A stretch of DNA of 64,000 bases from Anaeromusa acidaminophila DSM 3853 (GTDB lineage Bacteria > Bacillota > Negativicutes > Anaeromusales > Anaeromusaceae): positions 1-64,000 of the forward strand of contig NZ_KB894598.1 of assembly GCF_000374545.1 (NCBI RefSeq), read 5' to 3'. Below are positions 25,400-34,137 of the stretch, piece by piece (positions within the stretch are counted from its first letter, which is position 1; each line of letters opens with the position of its first letter). The position numbers and the translations under genes were made by a program. The notes below the pieces were generated by a model. That model saw nothing but the letters and a program-made list of their open reading frames with translations, did not search any database and had not been told where the DNA came from.

Positions 25400-26950
25400 A
25401 TGCACAAAAACCATCCCAGCCTCTTTGCAGCCATTCATGTCGGTTCAGAACAAGTCAGCCTGCAAATTGTAGAATACCGCAATCTAGAAACCATACGCGT
25501 TCTAGAAAACATACATCGGCAAATTTCTTTAGGCGAAGAAACCTTTCAAACTGGCCGCATCGGCACCGATACGGTGGCCGAATTGTGCGATATTCTCAAG
25601 GGTTTTCGGCGCAAACTAACGGAATATGGCGTACGCGACTATCGTCTCATGGCGACCACAGCCATTCGCGAAGCCGCCAACCAGCCCTATATTATTGACC
25701 AAATTCAAATTAAAGCGGACCTCGAGGCGGAAGTCGTCGACATGCCTCAGGAAATATTTTTTAAATATGTAGCGATTTTCCGCAAAATGCAAGTTCTCGG
25801 CTTAACAGGCGGCAAGGAAGCTTTGCTCTTTGTGGACATCACTTCCGGCGGTCTAGGCATTACCTTGTACCGCAACGGCCGCATTCTCTACCAGCAGAAT
25901 ATTCATATCGGCGTGCTACGCATCAAAGAAAGCTTCAATAAAAACCAGCGCGACTCCCTCTCCTTCCAGCAAGCCTTAGGCGAATACATTTTTAGCGTCA
26001 TCGAGCCGGTGCGGCCCGCTCTGGCGGGGCACACGATTCGTTACGTAGTCCTCTCCGGGCCGGATACAGAGCTGTTTTTACAGATGCTGGGGCGCAAAAC
26101 ACGAAGCGCGCTGGACTCGGTCAAGCAAGAAGAGTTCCTGGTTTTGTACAAGAAATTGCACAAGCTCAACCTTTCTCAAGTCATGCAAGCCTTTGCCCTC
26201 AGCGAAGCCAAAGCGGACATGGCCTTGCCGACCATTATCCTGTACCAGCAGCTGCTTTCTCTCTGCCAAGCCCAGGAGCTGGCCGTCGTCAACGATCAGT
26301 TTCTCGACGGCATGACCGTCTGCCATATCGCCCAGAAAACAAAGCACCCTTGGATGGATGAAATCGACAAGCAGACCTTCAGCCTCATCCGCTCGCTGGC
26401 TAAAAAATACCATCAGCATGACGGCCACTCCGAAGCGGTTGCCGCAGTCTCCTTGCAGCTTTTCGACAAACTTCACCGCGCCCACGGTTTAGGAAAGCGA
26501 GAACGGCAGCTCCTGGAAGGCGCCGCCCTTTTGCATGACATCGGTAAGTTTGTCAGCCTGCGCAGCCACTATTTATTCTCGCATCGTCTCATTCTCTCCT
26601 CAGATATTCTCGGCTTTTCAGAAAAAGAAAAACTGATTATGGCCTGCGTAGCGCAATACCATTCCAAAGGCACGCCTCGTCCTTCCGACCCGACCTTGAG
26701 CGGCTTGAGCGTACAGGAACAAATGACCGTAGCGAAGCTGGCCGCCATCATTCGTCTAGCTGACGCCATTGATCGTACGCACCGTCAAAAAGCGCTCAAA
26801 ATCGAATTTGCTTTTCGCGGTGAAGAGTTGCTCGTCACCGTCACCACTCGCGAAGATTATGCGCTAGAACAATGGACCTTTGCCGACAAGGCTTCCTTTT
26901 TTGAAAATGTCTTCGGCATTCGTCCCATCTTAATACGACAGGCAGGTTGA
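25400..26950 (+). CDS. Ppx/GppA-like protein with degenerate phosphatase motifs and intact HD domain
   Basis: 516 residues from the ATG at 25400 (GCGAGGTG upstream); an earlier ATG at 25346 has no site. The fold order matches Ppx: phosphatase-like half, then an HD domain with 'AALLHDIGKFVSLRSH'. In the phosphatase half, the DLGSNS loop reads 'HVGSEQVSL' and the DLGGAS loop reads 'VDITSGGLGI', so key Asp, Asn and Ser residues are replaced. The Glu region 'VVDMPQEIFFKY' also departs from GEEE/GEAE. It is probably not an ordinary exopolyphosphatase; a regulatory or polyphosphate-sensing role is possible. It is cotranscribed with ppk1, 4 bp apart. Confidence 0.85.
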   Translation: MHKNHPSLFAAIHVGSEQVSLQIVEYRNLETIRVLENIHRQISLGEETFQTGRIGTDTVAELCDILKGFRRKLTEYGVRDYRLMATTAIREAANQPYIIDQIQIKADLEAEVVDMPQEIFFKYVAIFRKMQVLGLTGGKEALLFVDITSGGLGITLYRNGRILYQQNIHIGVLRIKESFNKNQRDSLSFQQALGEYIFSVIEPVRPALAGHTIRYVVLSGPDTELFLQMLGRKTRSALDSVKQEEFLVLYKKLHKLNLSQVMQAFALSEAKADMALPTIILYQQLLSLCQAQELAVVNDQFLDGMTVCHIAQKTKHPWMDEIDKQTFSLIRSLAKKYHQHDGHSEAVAAVSLQLFDKLHRAHGLGKRERQLLEGAALLHDIGKFVSLRSHYLFSHRLILSSDILGFSEKEKLIMACVAQYHSKGTPRPSDPTLSGLSVQEQMTVAKLAAIIRLADAIDRTHRQKALKIEFAFRGEELLVTVTTREDYALEQWTFADKASFFENVFGIRPILIRQAG

Positions 26951-26954
26951 TACC

Positions 26955-29054
26955 ATGTTTGATAAACCGGAATACTTTTTTAATCGCGAACTAAGCTGGC
27001 TCAAATTCAACAACCGCGTCCTTAGCGAAGCAGGCGACACGGCAACGCCGCTTTTGGAACGGCTGCGCTTTATCGCCATCACTGCCTCCAACTTGGACGA
27101 ATTCTTTATGATTCGCGTCGCCGGCCTCAAACACCAACTTGAGTCAGGCATCAACAAAACCGACGCCGCTGGTCTTACCGTAGCTCAGCAATTAGAACGC
27201 ATTTCCGAAACGGCTCATGAGCTGGTTAAAAACCAGTACAAACAGCTACGCACGCTCATCCCGGCCTTATGCGACGCAAAGCTCTGCCTGCGCAGCATTG
27301 ACGCCTTATCCCCCCAACAGCAAGAATGGCTGGATCATACCTTTCACCGCACCATTTACCCGGTTCTCACCCCTCTGGGCGTGGACGCCAGCCATCCTTT
27401 TCCCTTCTTGGCCAATCGCAGCCTGAATCTGGCCGTACAATTAACCCGCCCTGACGAAGACGAACCGGCCATCGCCATTATTCCCGTGCCCTCCGTATTG
27501 CCCCGCTTGCTGGAAGTTCCTTTCGCTCCGCAGGAAGAACGTCATTTCTTGTTTTTAGAAGACATCATCGCCGCCTATTGCTCCCGCCTGTTTCAGGGCT
27601 ATACACTGAGCCAGCCGCTCTTTTTCCGCATCACCCGCAACGCCGACATGTTCATTGACGAGGACGAAGCCGAAGACCTGCTGGAAGAGGTGGAAAGCGC
27701 CCTCAAGCAACGTAAGCGCGGCCCGGCTGTACGCCTGGAAGTCTCCAAGCACGGCAACAAGGAACTGCAGGCCGCCTTACAAGAAGAGCTGGATATCTCC
27801 GGACAAGATATTTACGAAATCAACGGACCTTTAGATACTACGTGCTTTTTCCGTTTCGCTGATATTTCGGGCGCCGCTCATTTGCGTCACGCCCCTTATC
27901 AAGCGCCCCTGCCGGCGGCCTTGGCCGAAGCAGAGGATATCTTCGCCGCCATCCGCCAAAGCGATATTTTACTGCACCATCCCTACGAAAGCTTTGAACC
28001 GGTAGTAGACTTCATACGCCAAGCCGCCCTTGATCCCCAGGTGTTGGCCATTAAGCAGACGCTGTACCGAGTCAGCGGCAATTCTCCCATTGTCAGAGCC
28101 TTGATGGAAGCCGCAGAGAACGGCAAGCAGGTTACGGTCCTCGTGGAGCTCAAAGCCCGCTTTGACGAAGAAAATAACATTCAGTGGGCCAAACGCCTGG
28201 AAGAAGCCGGCGCGCATGTCATCTACGGCTTGATGGGCTTGAAAACCCATTCCAAAATCGCTTTAGTCGTGCGCCAGGAAGAGGACGGCATTTGCCGCTA
28301 TGTACATTTGGGAACCGGCAACTACAATGACTCCACGGCCCGCATCTACACAGATCTAGGCCTCTTCACCGCCAACGACGCCTTTGGCGCCGACGCCTCG
28401 TCGTTTTTCAACATGCTTTCCGGCTACTCCGATCCGCCGGTCTGGAATAAATTCATCGTGGCGCCGCTGAATATGCGCGAACGCTTTTATGAACTTGTGA
28501 ATGAACAGATCGCCGCCGCCCAAAGCGGACAGCCAGCACATATCAGCGCTAAAATGAACTCTCTCATTGACAAAGGAATCATCCTGAAACTCTACGAAGC
28601 CTCTGCCGCTGGCGTTTCCATTGATCTCATTATCCGAGGCATTTGCGGTCTGCGCCCAGGCATCCCCGGCGTCAGCGACAACATTACCGTCCGCAGCATT
28701 GTCGGTCGTTTTCTAGAGCATCACCGCATCTTTATTTTCGGTGTTGGCGATGAAGCTAAAGTCTATCTTTCCAGTGCCGATTGGATGCCCCGCAACCTCA
28801 ATGAGCGGGTAGAGCTGCTTTTTCCTATCGACGATATTCGACACGCCGCTCGCATCCGCGCTATGTTCAGTCTCTTTCTCAAGGATGGAAGAAAAGCCCA
28901 CGTCTTGCGTTCCGATGGCGTCTATCGCCGCGTAGACAAAAAAATTGACGCTTTTTCCAGCCAAGACGACTTCTGCCGCCAGGCTCACAAAGCCGCTCAA
29001 AAGAGTTGGACCCTAGAGCAACGCCTCCAGCCTATGCAGCGGAAAGACACCTAG
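26955..29054 (+). CDS. ppk1: Polyphosphate kinase 1
   Basis: 699 residues, full length. It reversibly makes inorganic polyphosphate from ATP. N, head, C1 and C2 domains are present. The N-terminus reads 'FFNRELSWLKFNNRVL'. The C1 phosphohistidine motif is 'LMGLKTHSKIALVVR', where the His is autophosphorylated. The C2 histidine lies in 'FLEHHRIFIFG', and 'NLNERVELLFPI' follows near the end. It starts 4 bp after the degenerate Ppx gene and ends before a repeat copy and a terminator at 29236. Confidence 0.96.
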   Translation: MFDKPEYFFNRELSWLKFNNRVLSEAGDTATPLLERLRFIAITASNLDEFFMIRVAGLKHQLESGINKTDAAGLTVAQQLERISETAHELVKNQYKQLRTLIPALCDAKLCLRSIDALSPQQQEWLDHTFHRTIYPVLTPLGVDASHPFPFLANRSLNLAVQLTRPDEDEPAIAIIPVPSVLPRLLEVPFAPQEERHFLFLEDIIAAYCSRLFQGYTLSQPLFFRITRNADMFIDEDEAEDLLEEVESALKQRKRGPAVRLEVSKHGNKELQAALQEELDISGQDIYEINGPLDTTCFFRFADISGAAHLRHAPYQAPLPAALAEAEDIFAAIRQSDILLHHPYESFEPVVDFIRQAALDPQVLAIKQTLYRVSGNSPIVRALMEAAENGKQVTVLVELKARFDEENNIQWAKRLEEAGAHVIYGLMGLKTHSKIALVVRQEEDGICRYVHLGTGNYNDSTARIYTDLGLFTANDAFGADASSFFNMLSGYSDPPVWNKFIVAPLNMRERFYELVNEQIAAAQSGQPAHISAKMNSLIDKGIILKLYEASAAGVSIDLIIRGICGLRPGIPGVSDNITVRSIVGRFLEHHRIFIFGVGDEAKVYLSSADWMPRNLNERVELLFPIDDIRHAARIRAMFSLFLKDGRKAHVLRSDGVYRRVDKKIDAFSSQDDFCRQAHKAAQKSWTLEQRLQPMQRKDT

Positions 29055-29088
29055 AAGCAAGAGAGAAGTTAAGGGAAAACAGAATATT

Positions 29089-29192
29089 AACAGGAGTAGA
29101 TGGAGTAAATGAAGGGCTCGACTGAGGATTCAAAGGAATGTATTTTTATTTTTGTCTTCTCGTCCCCTTTTTTTACTCACTCTACTCTTGTT
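29089..29192. repeat. AACAGGAGTAG palindromic repeat, copy C
   Basis: Left arm AACAGGAGTAGATGGAGTA at 29089-29107 and inverted arm TTACTCACTCTACTCTTGTT at 29173-29192, followed by CAAAAGTTCGTGCCCC. It lies 35 bp after the ppk1 stop. Confidence 0.75.
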
Positions 29193-29235
29193 CAAAAGTT
29201 CGTGCCCCTTTCTTACATTCCATATCCCCCGTCCA

Positions 29236-29258
29236 AAAGACCGCGAAAGCGGTTTTTT
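29236..29258 (+). terminator. Intrinsic terminator of the ppx2-ppk1 transcript
   Basis: ACCGC-GAAA-GCGGT tetraloop hairpin followed by TTTTTT, on the plus strand beyond repeat copy C. Confidence 0.75.
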
Positions 29259-29327
29259 CATTTTTTCCTTGCACCTAGCGGCGAAACATTGCAAAATAAG
29301 AGAGATATCAAAAAAGGAGGGCTGCTC

Positions 29328-29981
29328 TTGAAATCGATTCTTCTGGTCCGCCACGGGCAAGCCGAGCACCATACCCGCGGACTAACCGGCGGTTGGACTG
29401 ACGTCGATCTCACACCAGTAGGCTGTCGCCAGATTGAGGCCCTTGCCAAGCGTCTGGAACCGCATTTTTCCGGACATGCTTTCGACCTCGTCGCCAGCGA
29501 CTTAAAACGCGCCGTACAGACAGCCCAGATCCTCGGGCAGCCTTTCGGCCAAACTCTCTCTCAGCATCCAGGCCTGCGCGAAATGAACAATGGCATTGCT
29601 GCAGGCAAAAGCGAAGCGGAAGCTCGCAAGCTGTCCTTGCCTAAAACAACGCCGATTCTCGATTGGCAGCACTACCCGGAAGGCGAGTCAAGACGCCAAT
29701 TTTACAACCGCGTCGCCGACGCCATGGACGAACTTACCGCTCGCCAGCGACGTCCTCTGATCATTGTGGCCCACAGAGGCACCATTATCAACATTCTCTG
29801 TTGGTGGCTAGGCTTAGGCGTCTCCGGCGCCGTTCATCACAATTTTTCCTTTGAAGTAGCCCCAGCCAGTTTAACGGTGCTGCGCTGCAACCGTTGGCAT
29901 GAAAACGCCATCGAACGCCTTAACGACACTGCGCATCTGATCAGCGCCGGTTTTGGCGACAAAATGTTATTGGACTTTTAA
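29328..29981 (+). CDS. Histidine phosphatase superfamily protein (phosphoglycerate mutase-like)
   Basis: 217 residues from a TTG start at 29328, with AAAAGGAGG 8 nt upstream. The upstream in-frame extension to 29109 runs through a repeat and terminator and is rejected. 'ILLVRHGQAEHH' near residue 4 carries the catalytic His (RHG motif). 'ASDLKRAVQTA' and 'LREMNNG' give the phosphate-pocket Arg and the Glu acid. 'IIVAHRGTI' supplies the second His, though the usual HG is HR here. Substrates in this family range from sugar phosphates to cobalamin or nucleotide precursors, so the reaction is not assigned. Monocistronic or with the following small gene. Confidence 0.88.
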   Translation: MKSILLVRHGQAEHHTRGLTGGWTDVDLTPVGCRQIEALAKRLEPHFSGHAFDLVASDLKRAVQTAQILGQPFGQTLSQHPGLREMNNGIAAGKSEAEARKLSLPKTTPILDWQHYPEGESRRQFYNRVADAMDELTARQRRPLIIVAHRGTIINILCWWLGLGVSGAVHHNFSFEVAPASLTVLRCNRWHENAIERLNDTAHLISAGFGDKMLLDF

Positions 29982-30002
29982 ACGAAGAAAGGTTGGATTA
30001 CT

Positions 30003-30284
30003 ATGTATCGTGTCGCAATCAGCTATGGAAATGATTTGGGTTATGTTGAGTTCAATGAAGTCTCGCACACCCTCTCGGTTGTCTTGCCGAATGAAGAAAA
30101 GCGCGAAGCAGCCGAAGCCTTTTTGGCACAACAGCATACCTTTAAACTTCCGCAGGAGTCACTAAGTGATTTTGTTGAAGCCACCTTACAGGCTTCGGAA
30201 AGCAAAGAAAATTTTCAACGTGTTTTAGGATATTTGTGGCAAGCTACTGGCGTTCATGTGGACTGGAGCCGCCCTGTAGACTAA
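30003..30284 (+). CDS. Small conserved-looking protein of unknown function
   Basis: 93 residues with GAAAGGTTGG upstream of ATG 30003. No membrane helix and no Cys are seen. It is acidic to neutral, with an alternating pattern 'GYVEFNEVSHTLSVVLPN' suggesting a beta hairpin and then helices ('KREAAEAFLAQQ', 'NFQRVLGYLWQA'). I do not recognise the family. It lies 21 bp after the histidine phosphatase gene and ends 9 bp before a cluster of DnaA boxes, so a link to replication control is conceivable but not shown. Confidence 0.7.
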   Translation: MYRVAISYGNDLGYVEFNEVSHTLSVVLPNEEKREAAEAFLAQQHTFKLPQESLSDFVEATLQASESKENFQRVLGYLWQATGVHVDWSRPVD

Positions 30285-30292
30285 CCCACAGC

Positions 30293-30442
30293 TTATCCAC
30301 AGTTATCCACACACTTATCCACATTTTCAACAAAACAGTGGATAAGTGCCCTCGCAAAATGTTGAAAACTCGGCTAAACCCCCTGTTTTACACACTTTTC
30401 TTGTGGATAAGCCTGTGGATTTGTGCATTTCTCTGTGGATGA
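30293..30442. promoter_or_regulatory. DnaA-box cluster
   Basis: Exact TTATCCACA boxes lie on plus at 30293, 30303 and 30315, and on minus at 30402-30410. Near matches on minus lie at 30337-30345 (one mismatch), 30434-30442 (one) and 30414-30422 (two). Three plus boxes face four minus ones. A TTTTCAACA / TGTTGAAAA inverted pair lies between them. dnaA and dnaN are not in the window. This is either an origin-like site or a DnaA-titration or reactivation site. Confidence 0.75.
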
Positions 30443-30454
30443 ACATTTTTACTG

Positions 30455-30483
30455 TTGACATCAGGCTCTCGTAGTGTTATTAT
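30455..30483 (+). promoter_or_regulatory. Promoter of tRNA-Arg
   Basis: TTGACA (30455-30460), 17 bp, TATTAT (30478-30483), about 22 bp before the mature tRNA start. Confidence 0.75.
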
Positions 30484-30505
30484 AAGTCTCGTCCATTAAA
30501 CACAT

Positions 30506-30582
30506 GACTCCGTAGCTCAGCTGGATAGAGCGTTTGACTACGAATCAAAAGGTCGCAGGTTCGAATCCTGCCGGGGTCACCA
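30506..30582 (+). tRNA. tRNA-Arg (anticodon ACG)
   Basis: 77 nt with encoded CCA. Acceptor GACTCCG pairs with CGGGGTC (one T-G wobble). The D arm is GCTC...GAGC. Anticodon stem TTTGA/TCAAA encloses CTACGAA, giving anticodon ACG, which is read as ICG after deamination. T arm GCAGG-TTCGAAT-CCTGC follows. It has its own promoter and terminator, so it is a single-gene transcript. Confidence 0.97.
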
Positions 30583-30591
30583 TTGAAAGCT

Positions 30592-30621
30592 AATCCTCCG
30601 ACTTTGTCGGAGGATTTTTTT
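30592..30621 (+). terminator. Intrinsic terminator of tRNA-Arg
   Basis: AATCCTCCGAC / GTCGGAGGATT hairpin with loop TTT, followed by a run of T. Confidence 0.85.
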
Positions 30622-30745
30622 ATGCTTGCGTACCGTTGCCTTCGATCTGGCCATTTCTATTTCTTCTCGAAAGCCACACTCTATATTATCCTTGCTTTAA
30701 TGCTTGAAATCATTCATTTCGCTCCCATTTTCTATTATTTTATGT

Positions 30746-30799
30746 AATATAAGAAGCAACCCTCTTCAAACCACATCGAAGAGGGTTGCTTCTTATATT
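30746..30799. other. 22-bp perfect hairpin after the gar operon
   Basis: AATATAAGAAGCAACCCTCT... (30746-30767) is exactly complementary to 30778-30799 around a 10-nt loop. It sits 9 bp after the garL stop on the minus strand. There is no classic T run outside the stem, so termination depends on the AT-rich stem base. It could instead be an mRNA-stabilising or RNase III-cut hairpin. Confidence 0.7.
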
Positions 30800-30808
30800 A
30801 AAACGAAA

Positions 30809-31576
30809 TTATCCTTTTCTCCGACCTACACGAACCATTTCTTTGAATTTCGCCATGATGAGCGCCGAGGCCACTTGCGTCACATAACGCACGCCCAGAT
30901 CTTCGCAGCGCCCGATATCGTCAATCCCCGACGCCATGAAACCCATCAGCACACCCTTTTCACGACCGCGGCGGATCAAATCTTCAATCACCGCGCGCAC
31001 TTCAGGATGGCTAGGTCCTTCCGCCTTATAGCCCATGGAAACAGATAAATCCGCCGGGCCGATAAAGGCAATATCAACCCCAGGAACACTGATGATTTCA
31101 TCAAAGTTTTTGACCGCTTCCGGCGTTTCAATATGCACAACTACCAGCGTATTTTTATCCGCTGCATCCAGGTAATCCTTGCCCGAATCCATCCCAAAGC
31201 GGGCCGCCCGTACCGAATAAGCTGCGCCGCGTGTGCCGCGCGGCGGAAATTTAGCCCGCCGCACCGCCGCTTCTGCATCTTCCTTGGTGTTGACCATAGG
31301 CACCTGAACGCCCTTTGCACCGCGATCAAGCGCTTTTTGAATGCCCGCCGTACCATAAGGAACCCGCACAATAGGCGTCACCCCGGTCAGATCCGCCGCC
31401 CGAATGAGCTCTTCAATTTCACTGTCGGCAAAACAGCCATGCTCGTTATCGATAACAATAAAGTCCAAGCCCGCATAGCCGATCATCTCCACTAAATTGG
31501 GCGCATAAAAAGGTACAAATAATCCTAAAGCCAGTTCGTCCCGGCCTAATTTTTCCTTCAACTGATTCTGCAGCAT
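30809..31576 (-). CDS. garL: HpcH/HpaI family aldolase (2-dehydro-3-deoxyglucarate aldolase-like)
   Basis: 255 residues. A class II metal-dependent aldolase splitting 5-keto-4-deoxy-D-glucarate (and related acids) into pyruvate and tartronate semialdehyde. The TIM-barrel signatures are 'DFIVIDNEHGCF' with the general-base region His, 'VPMVNTKEDAE', 'VVHIETPEAVKNFDEI' with the metal-binding Glu, and 'AFIGPADLSVSMG' with the second ligand Asp. GGGGGAG precedes the ATG. It is the last gene of the four-gene galactarate/glucarate operon and lies 11 bp after garR. Confidence 0.88.
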   Translation of the reverse strand: MLQNQLKEKLGRDELALGLFVPFYAPNLVEMIGYAGLDFIVIDNEHGCFADSEIEELIRAADLTGVTPIVRVPYGTAGIQKALDRGAKGVQVPMVNTKEDAEAAVRRAKFPPRGTRGAAYSVRAARFGMDSGKDYLDAADKNTLVVVHIETPEAVKNFDEIISVPGVDIAFIGPADLSVSMGYKAEGPSHPEVRAVIEDLIRRGREKGVLMGFMASGIDDIGRCEDLGVRYVTQVASALIMAKFKEMVRVGRRKG

Positions 31577-31587
31577 GGTTCTCCCCC

Positions 31588-32475
31588 TTAGCGTTTGACT
31601 TCTACTTTAGCCAGTTTCTCATAGTACTGCACCAAGGCCCCGTGATCGCAGCCTTCCTTGCCGTCAATCTTCATAGCCTGCATCATTTCCATGACTGCCG
31701 CCGTCAAGGGCAAAGGCACGCCGACCTCGTGGGAGGTATCGAGAATGTTGCCTAAATCCTTGATATGCAGATTAATGCGGAAGCCGGGCTCAAATTTGCG
31801 GTCCATCATCAGAGGCGCTTTAGCATCCAAAACGGTGCTCCCAGCCAAGCCGCCGCGGATGGCTTGGTAAACCAGATCCGGTTCCACGCCAGCTTTAGCC
31901 GCCAGCACCAGCGCTTCGGAAACAGCAGCGATATTGATAGCCACAATAATTTGGTTGGCCAGCTTGGTCACGTTGCCAGCGCCGATATCACCGGTGCGCA
32001 CCACCGAGCCCGCCATCGCCTTCATCACATCGTAACAACGGTCAAAGACCTCCTGCTTGCCGCCGACCATCACGGAAATAGTGCCGTCAATGGCCTTGGG
32101 CTCGCCGCCGCTTACCGGCGCATCCAGCATTTCCATGCCTTTAGCCGCCAACGCAGCCGCAATCTCCCGGCTCACCAACGGAGCGATGGAGCTCATATCC
32201 ACCAGCACCTTGCCCGCGGCAGCCGCTTCAAGCAAACCGTTTTCGCCCAGCGCAACTTCCTTCACCTGGGGCGAATTAGGCAGCATGGTCACGATAATAT
32301 CCGTCTGCTGCGCCACTTCCTTCGGGCTAGCCACTACTTCCGCCCCCAGGGCTTTTAATTCCTCTACGACCGCCGGATTGCGGTCCATAATCACCAGTTC
32401 ATAACCTGCCTTGATTAGATTTTTGCTCATGGGCTTGCCCATAATACCCAAACCAATAAAACCGATTTTTGCCAT
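31588..32475 (-). CDS. garR: 2-hydroxy-3-oxopropionate (tartronate semialdehyde) reductase
   Basis: 295 residues, beta-hydroxyacid dehydrogenase family. The N-terminal NAD(P) Rossmann motif 'GFIGLGIMGKPMSKNLIKAG' is complete. The substrate motif 'LDAPVSGGEPKA' and the catalytic Lys region 'GNVTKLANQIIVA' follow. It reduces the tartronate semialdehyde made by the neighbouring aldolase to D-glycerate. GGAGGA lies upstream of the start. Third gene of the operon. Confidence 0.92.
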   Translation of the reverse strand: MAKIGFIGLGIMGKPMSKNLIKAGYELVIMDRNPAVVEELKALGAEVVASPKEVAQQTDIIVTMLPNSPQVKEVALGENGLLEAAAAGKVLVDMSSIAPLVSREIAAALAAKGMEMLDAPVSGGEPKAIDGTISVMVGGKQEVFDRCYDVMKAMAGSVVRTGDIGAGNVTKLANQIIVAINIAAVSEALVLAAKAGVEPDLVYQAIRGGLAGSTVLDAKAPLMMDRKFEPGFRINLHIKDLGNILDTSHEVGVPLPLTAAVMEMMQAMKIDGKEGCDHGALVQYYEKLAKVEVKR

Positions 32476-32569
32476 TGTATATTCCTCCTATTTTCTTTCA
32501 GAGCTAGTGCTTCCTGCTCACTTTTTTAAGGTTTGATTTCTCTCCTGTTCGTTCTCGTACGCGCTCCCG

Positions 32570-34102
32570 TCAAGTCACAGGCGCCGGATTGAACAAACAC
32601 AGGTCGTTATGCAGCTTCCAGTGTTCCGCCCAGGTTTGCTTCTTGCCGCTGGCCACTTCCAAAAGCAGACGGAAAATTTCCCAGCCCACTTCTTCAATCG
32701 TCGCTTCGCCAGTAGCGATGCGCCCGGCATCCACATCCATCAAATCCGGCCACTGCGCCGCCAAACAGCTGCGCGTCGCCACCTTAAGCACCGAGGCCAT
32801 CGCCAAGCCATAGGGGGTCCCCCGCCCGGTAGTAAACACCTGCAAGTGCATGCCCGAAGCCAGCTGCAAGGTGCCGCAGACAAAGTCGCTGGCCGGCGTC
32901 GCCGCGTAAAGCAGACCCTTCTGCTGCGCCTTGACCCCTGGCGGCACAACGCCGCAAATAGCGCTGCTGCCGGACTTGGCAATGGACCCTAAAGCCTTTT
33001 CCACTACATTAGCCAAGCCGCCTTTCTTATTGCCCGGCGCCGGATTGGCGCTGCGGTCCGCTTCACCGCGGCTTAAGTATTCGTCGTACCACTTCATTTC
33101 ACGAAGCAGTTCCCGCCCTACTTCTTCATTAATCGCCCGCGGCGTTAAGAGATGCACCGCATCACGCACTTCAGTCACTTCCGAAAACATCACTGTCGCT
33201 CCGGCGCGCACGAACAAATCCGCCGCATAGCCGACTGCCGGATTGGCGGTCACCCCGGAAAAAGCGTCGCTGCCGCCGCACTGCACGCCAATCACCAACT
33301 CCGCAGCCGCACAGGTTTCGCGACGCCGACGGTTCAGTCGTTCCAAGCGTTCCTTGGCTCCGGCCATAATTGCCTCAAGCATCACGCCGTAGCCGTGCTG
33401 CTCCTGCAAAACCAAAATACTTTCCGGCGACGCCCAAGGCGCCATCTCTTCAGGACGCAGCTTTTCACAGCCAAGTCCTACAATCAACGCTTCACCGCCA
33501 AAATTGGGGTGAGTCGCCAAGTTCTGCAACGTCCGGATGGGAATAACCGCTTCCGGCGCACCGATAGCCACGCCGCAGCCGTAATTGTGGTTAACGGCCA
33601 CAACGTCTTCCACTTCCGGATAGAGAGGCAGCAATTCCTGGCGAATGCGAGCTACTGCCTGATTGACGACCCCGGCGGCGCATTGCACGCTGGTGACGAT
33701 GCCCAAGAGGTTTTTCGTCCCTACTGTGCCGTCGGCATTGCGATACCCTGCAAAGGTATAGCCCGCCAAAGGCTCCTGTTTGGCAGGCGCCTTGTTTGCC
33801 AGCGGCAAAGTGGACAGCTCTGGCGCTTGCGGCAGCAGCACCAGTGACTCTTCAATCCAACAGCCGCGGCTAATAGCGCTTTTTGCATAGCCAATGACCT
33901 CGCCATAGCGAAGAATCTCCCCGCCTTGAGCAATATCGACAAGCGCCACTTTATGCCCCTGGGGTACATGCTCCCGCAGCACCAGCCCCTCCGGCAGAAG
34001 CGCTCCGGCCGGCAAGCCGCCGTCTTTTACAATAATGGCCACATTATCCTGCGCATGGACTTTGATATAATGGTTTACGTCCTTGGCAATCGTTGCTTCC
34101 AT
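32570..34102 (-). CDS. garD: Galactarate dehydratase, UxaA/GarD family
   Basis: 510 residues, slightly shorter than E. coli GarD (523). An SAF-like N-terminal domain (about 10-90, '[15 protein letters not shown]') is followed by the large UxaA-type iron-dependent dehydratase domain: '[18 protein letters not shown]', '[14 protein letters not shown]', '[18 protein letters not shown]' and '[17 protein letters not shown]'. The start at 34102 follows AGGAGG; an in-frame ATG 21 bp earlier overlaps that site. It makes 5-keto-4-deoxy-D-glucarate for the aldolase. Altronate dehydratase is the main alternative, but linkage to garR and garL supports galactarate. Confidence 0.88.
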   Translation of the reverse strand: MEATIAKDVNHYIKVHAQDNVAIIVKDGGLPAGALLPEGLVLREHVPQGHKVALVDIAQGGEILRYGEVIGYAKSAISRGCWIEESLVLLPQAPELSTLPLANKAPAKQEPLAGYTFAGYRNADGTVGTKNLLGIVTSVQCAAGVVNQAVARIRQELLPLYPEVEDVVAVNHNYGCGVAIGAPEAVIPIRTLQNLATHPNFGGEALIVGLGCEKLRPEEMAPWASPESILVLQEQHGYGVMLEAIMAGAKERLERLNRRRRETCAAAELVIGVQCGGSDAFSGVTANPAVGYAADLFVRAGATVMFSEVTEVRDAVHLLTPRAINEEVGRELLREMKWYDEYLSRGEADRSANPAPGNKKGGLANVVEKALGSIAKSGSSAICGVVPPGVKAQQKGLLYAATPASDFVCGTLQLASGMHLQVFTTGRGTPYGLAMASVLKVATRSCLAAQWPDLMDVDAGRIATGEATIEEVGWEIFRLLLEVASGKKQTWAEHWKLHNDLCLFNPAPVT

Positions 34103-34137
34103 AAAAATCCTCCTGTTCTGCATCCGTCCTTACCTCT

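Noticed and set aside
29109-29327. N-terminal extension of the histidine phosphatase
   Set aside because: It reads through repeat copy C and a terminator; the TTG at 29328 has a consensus ribosome site and gives the family's normal N-terminus.
30293-30442. Calling the DnaA-box cluster the replication origin outright
   Set aside because: dnaA, dnaN and rpmH are absent, no clear AT-rich unwinding element is seen, and gene strands do not switch cleanly here.
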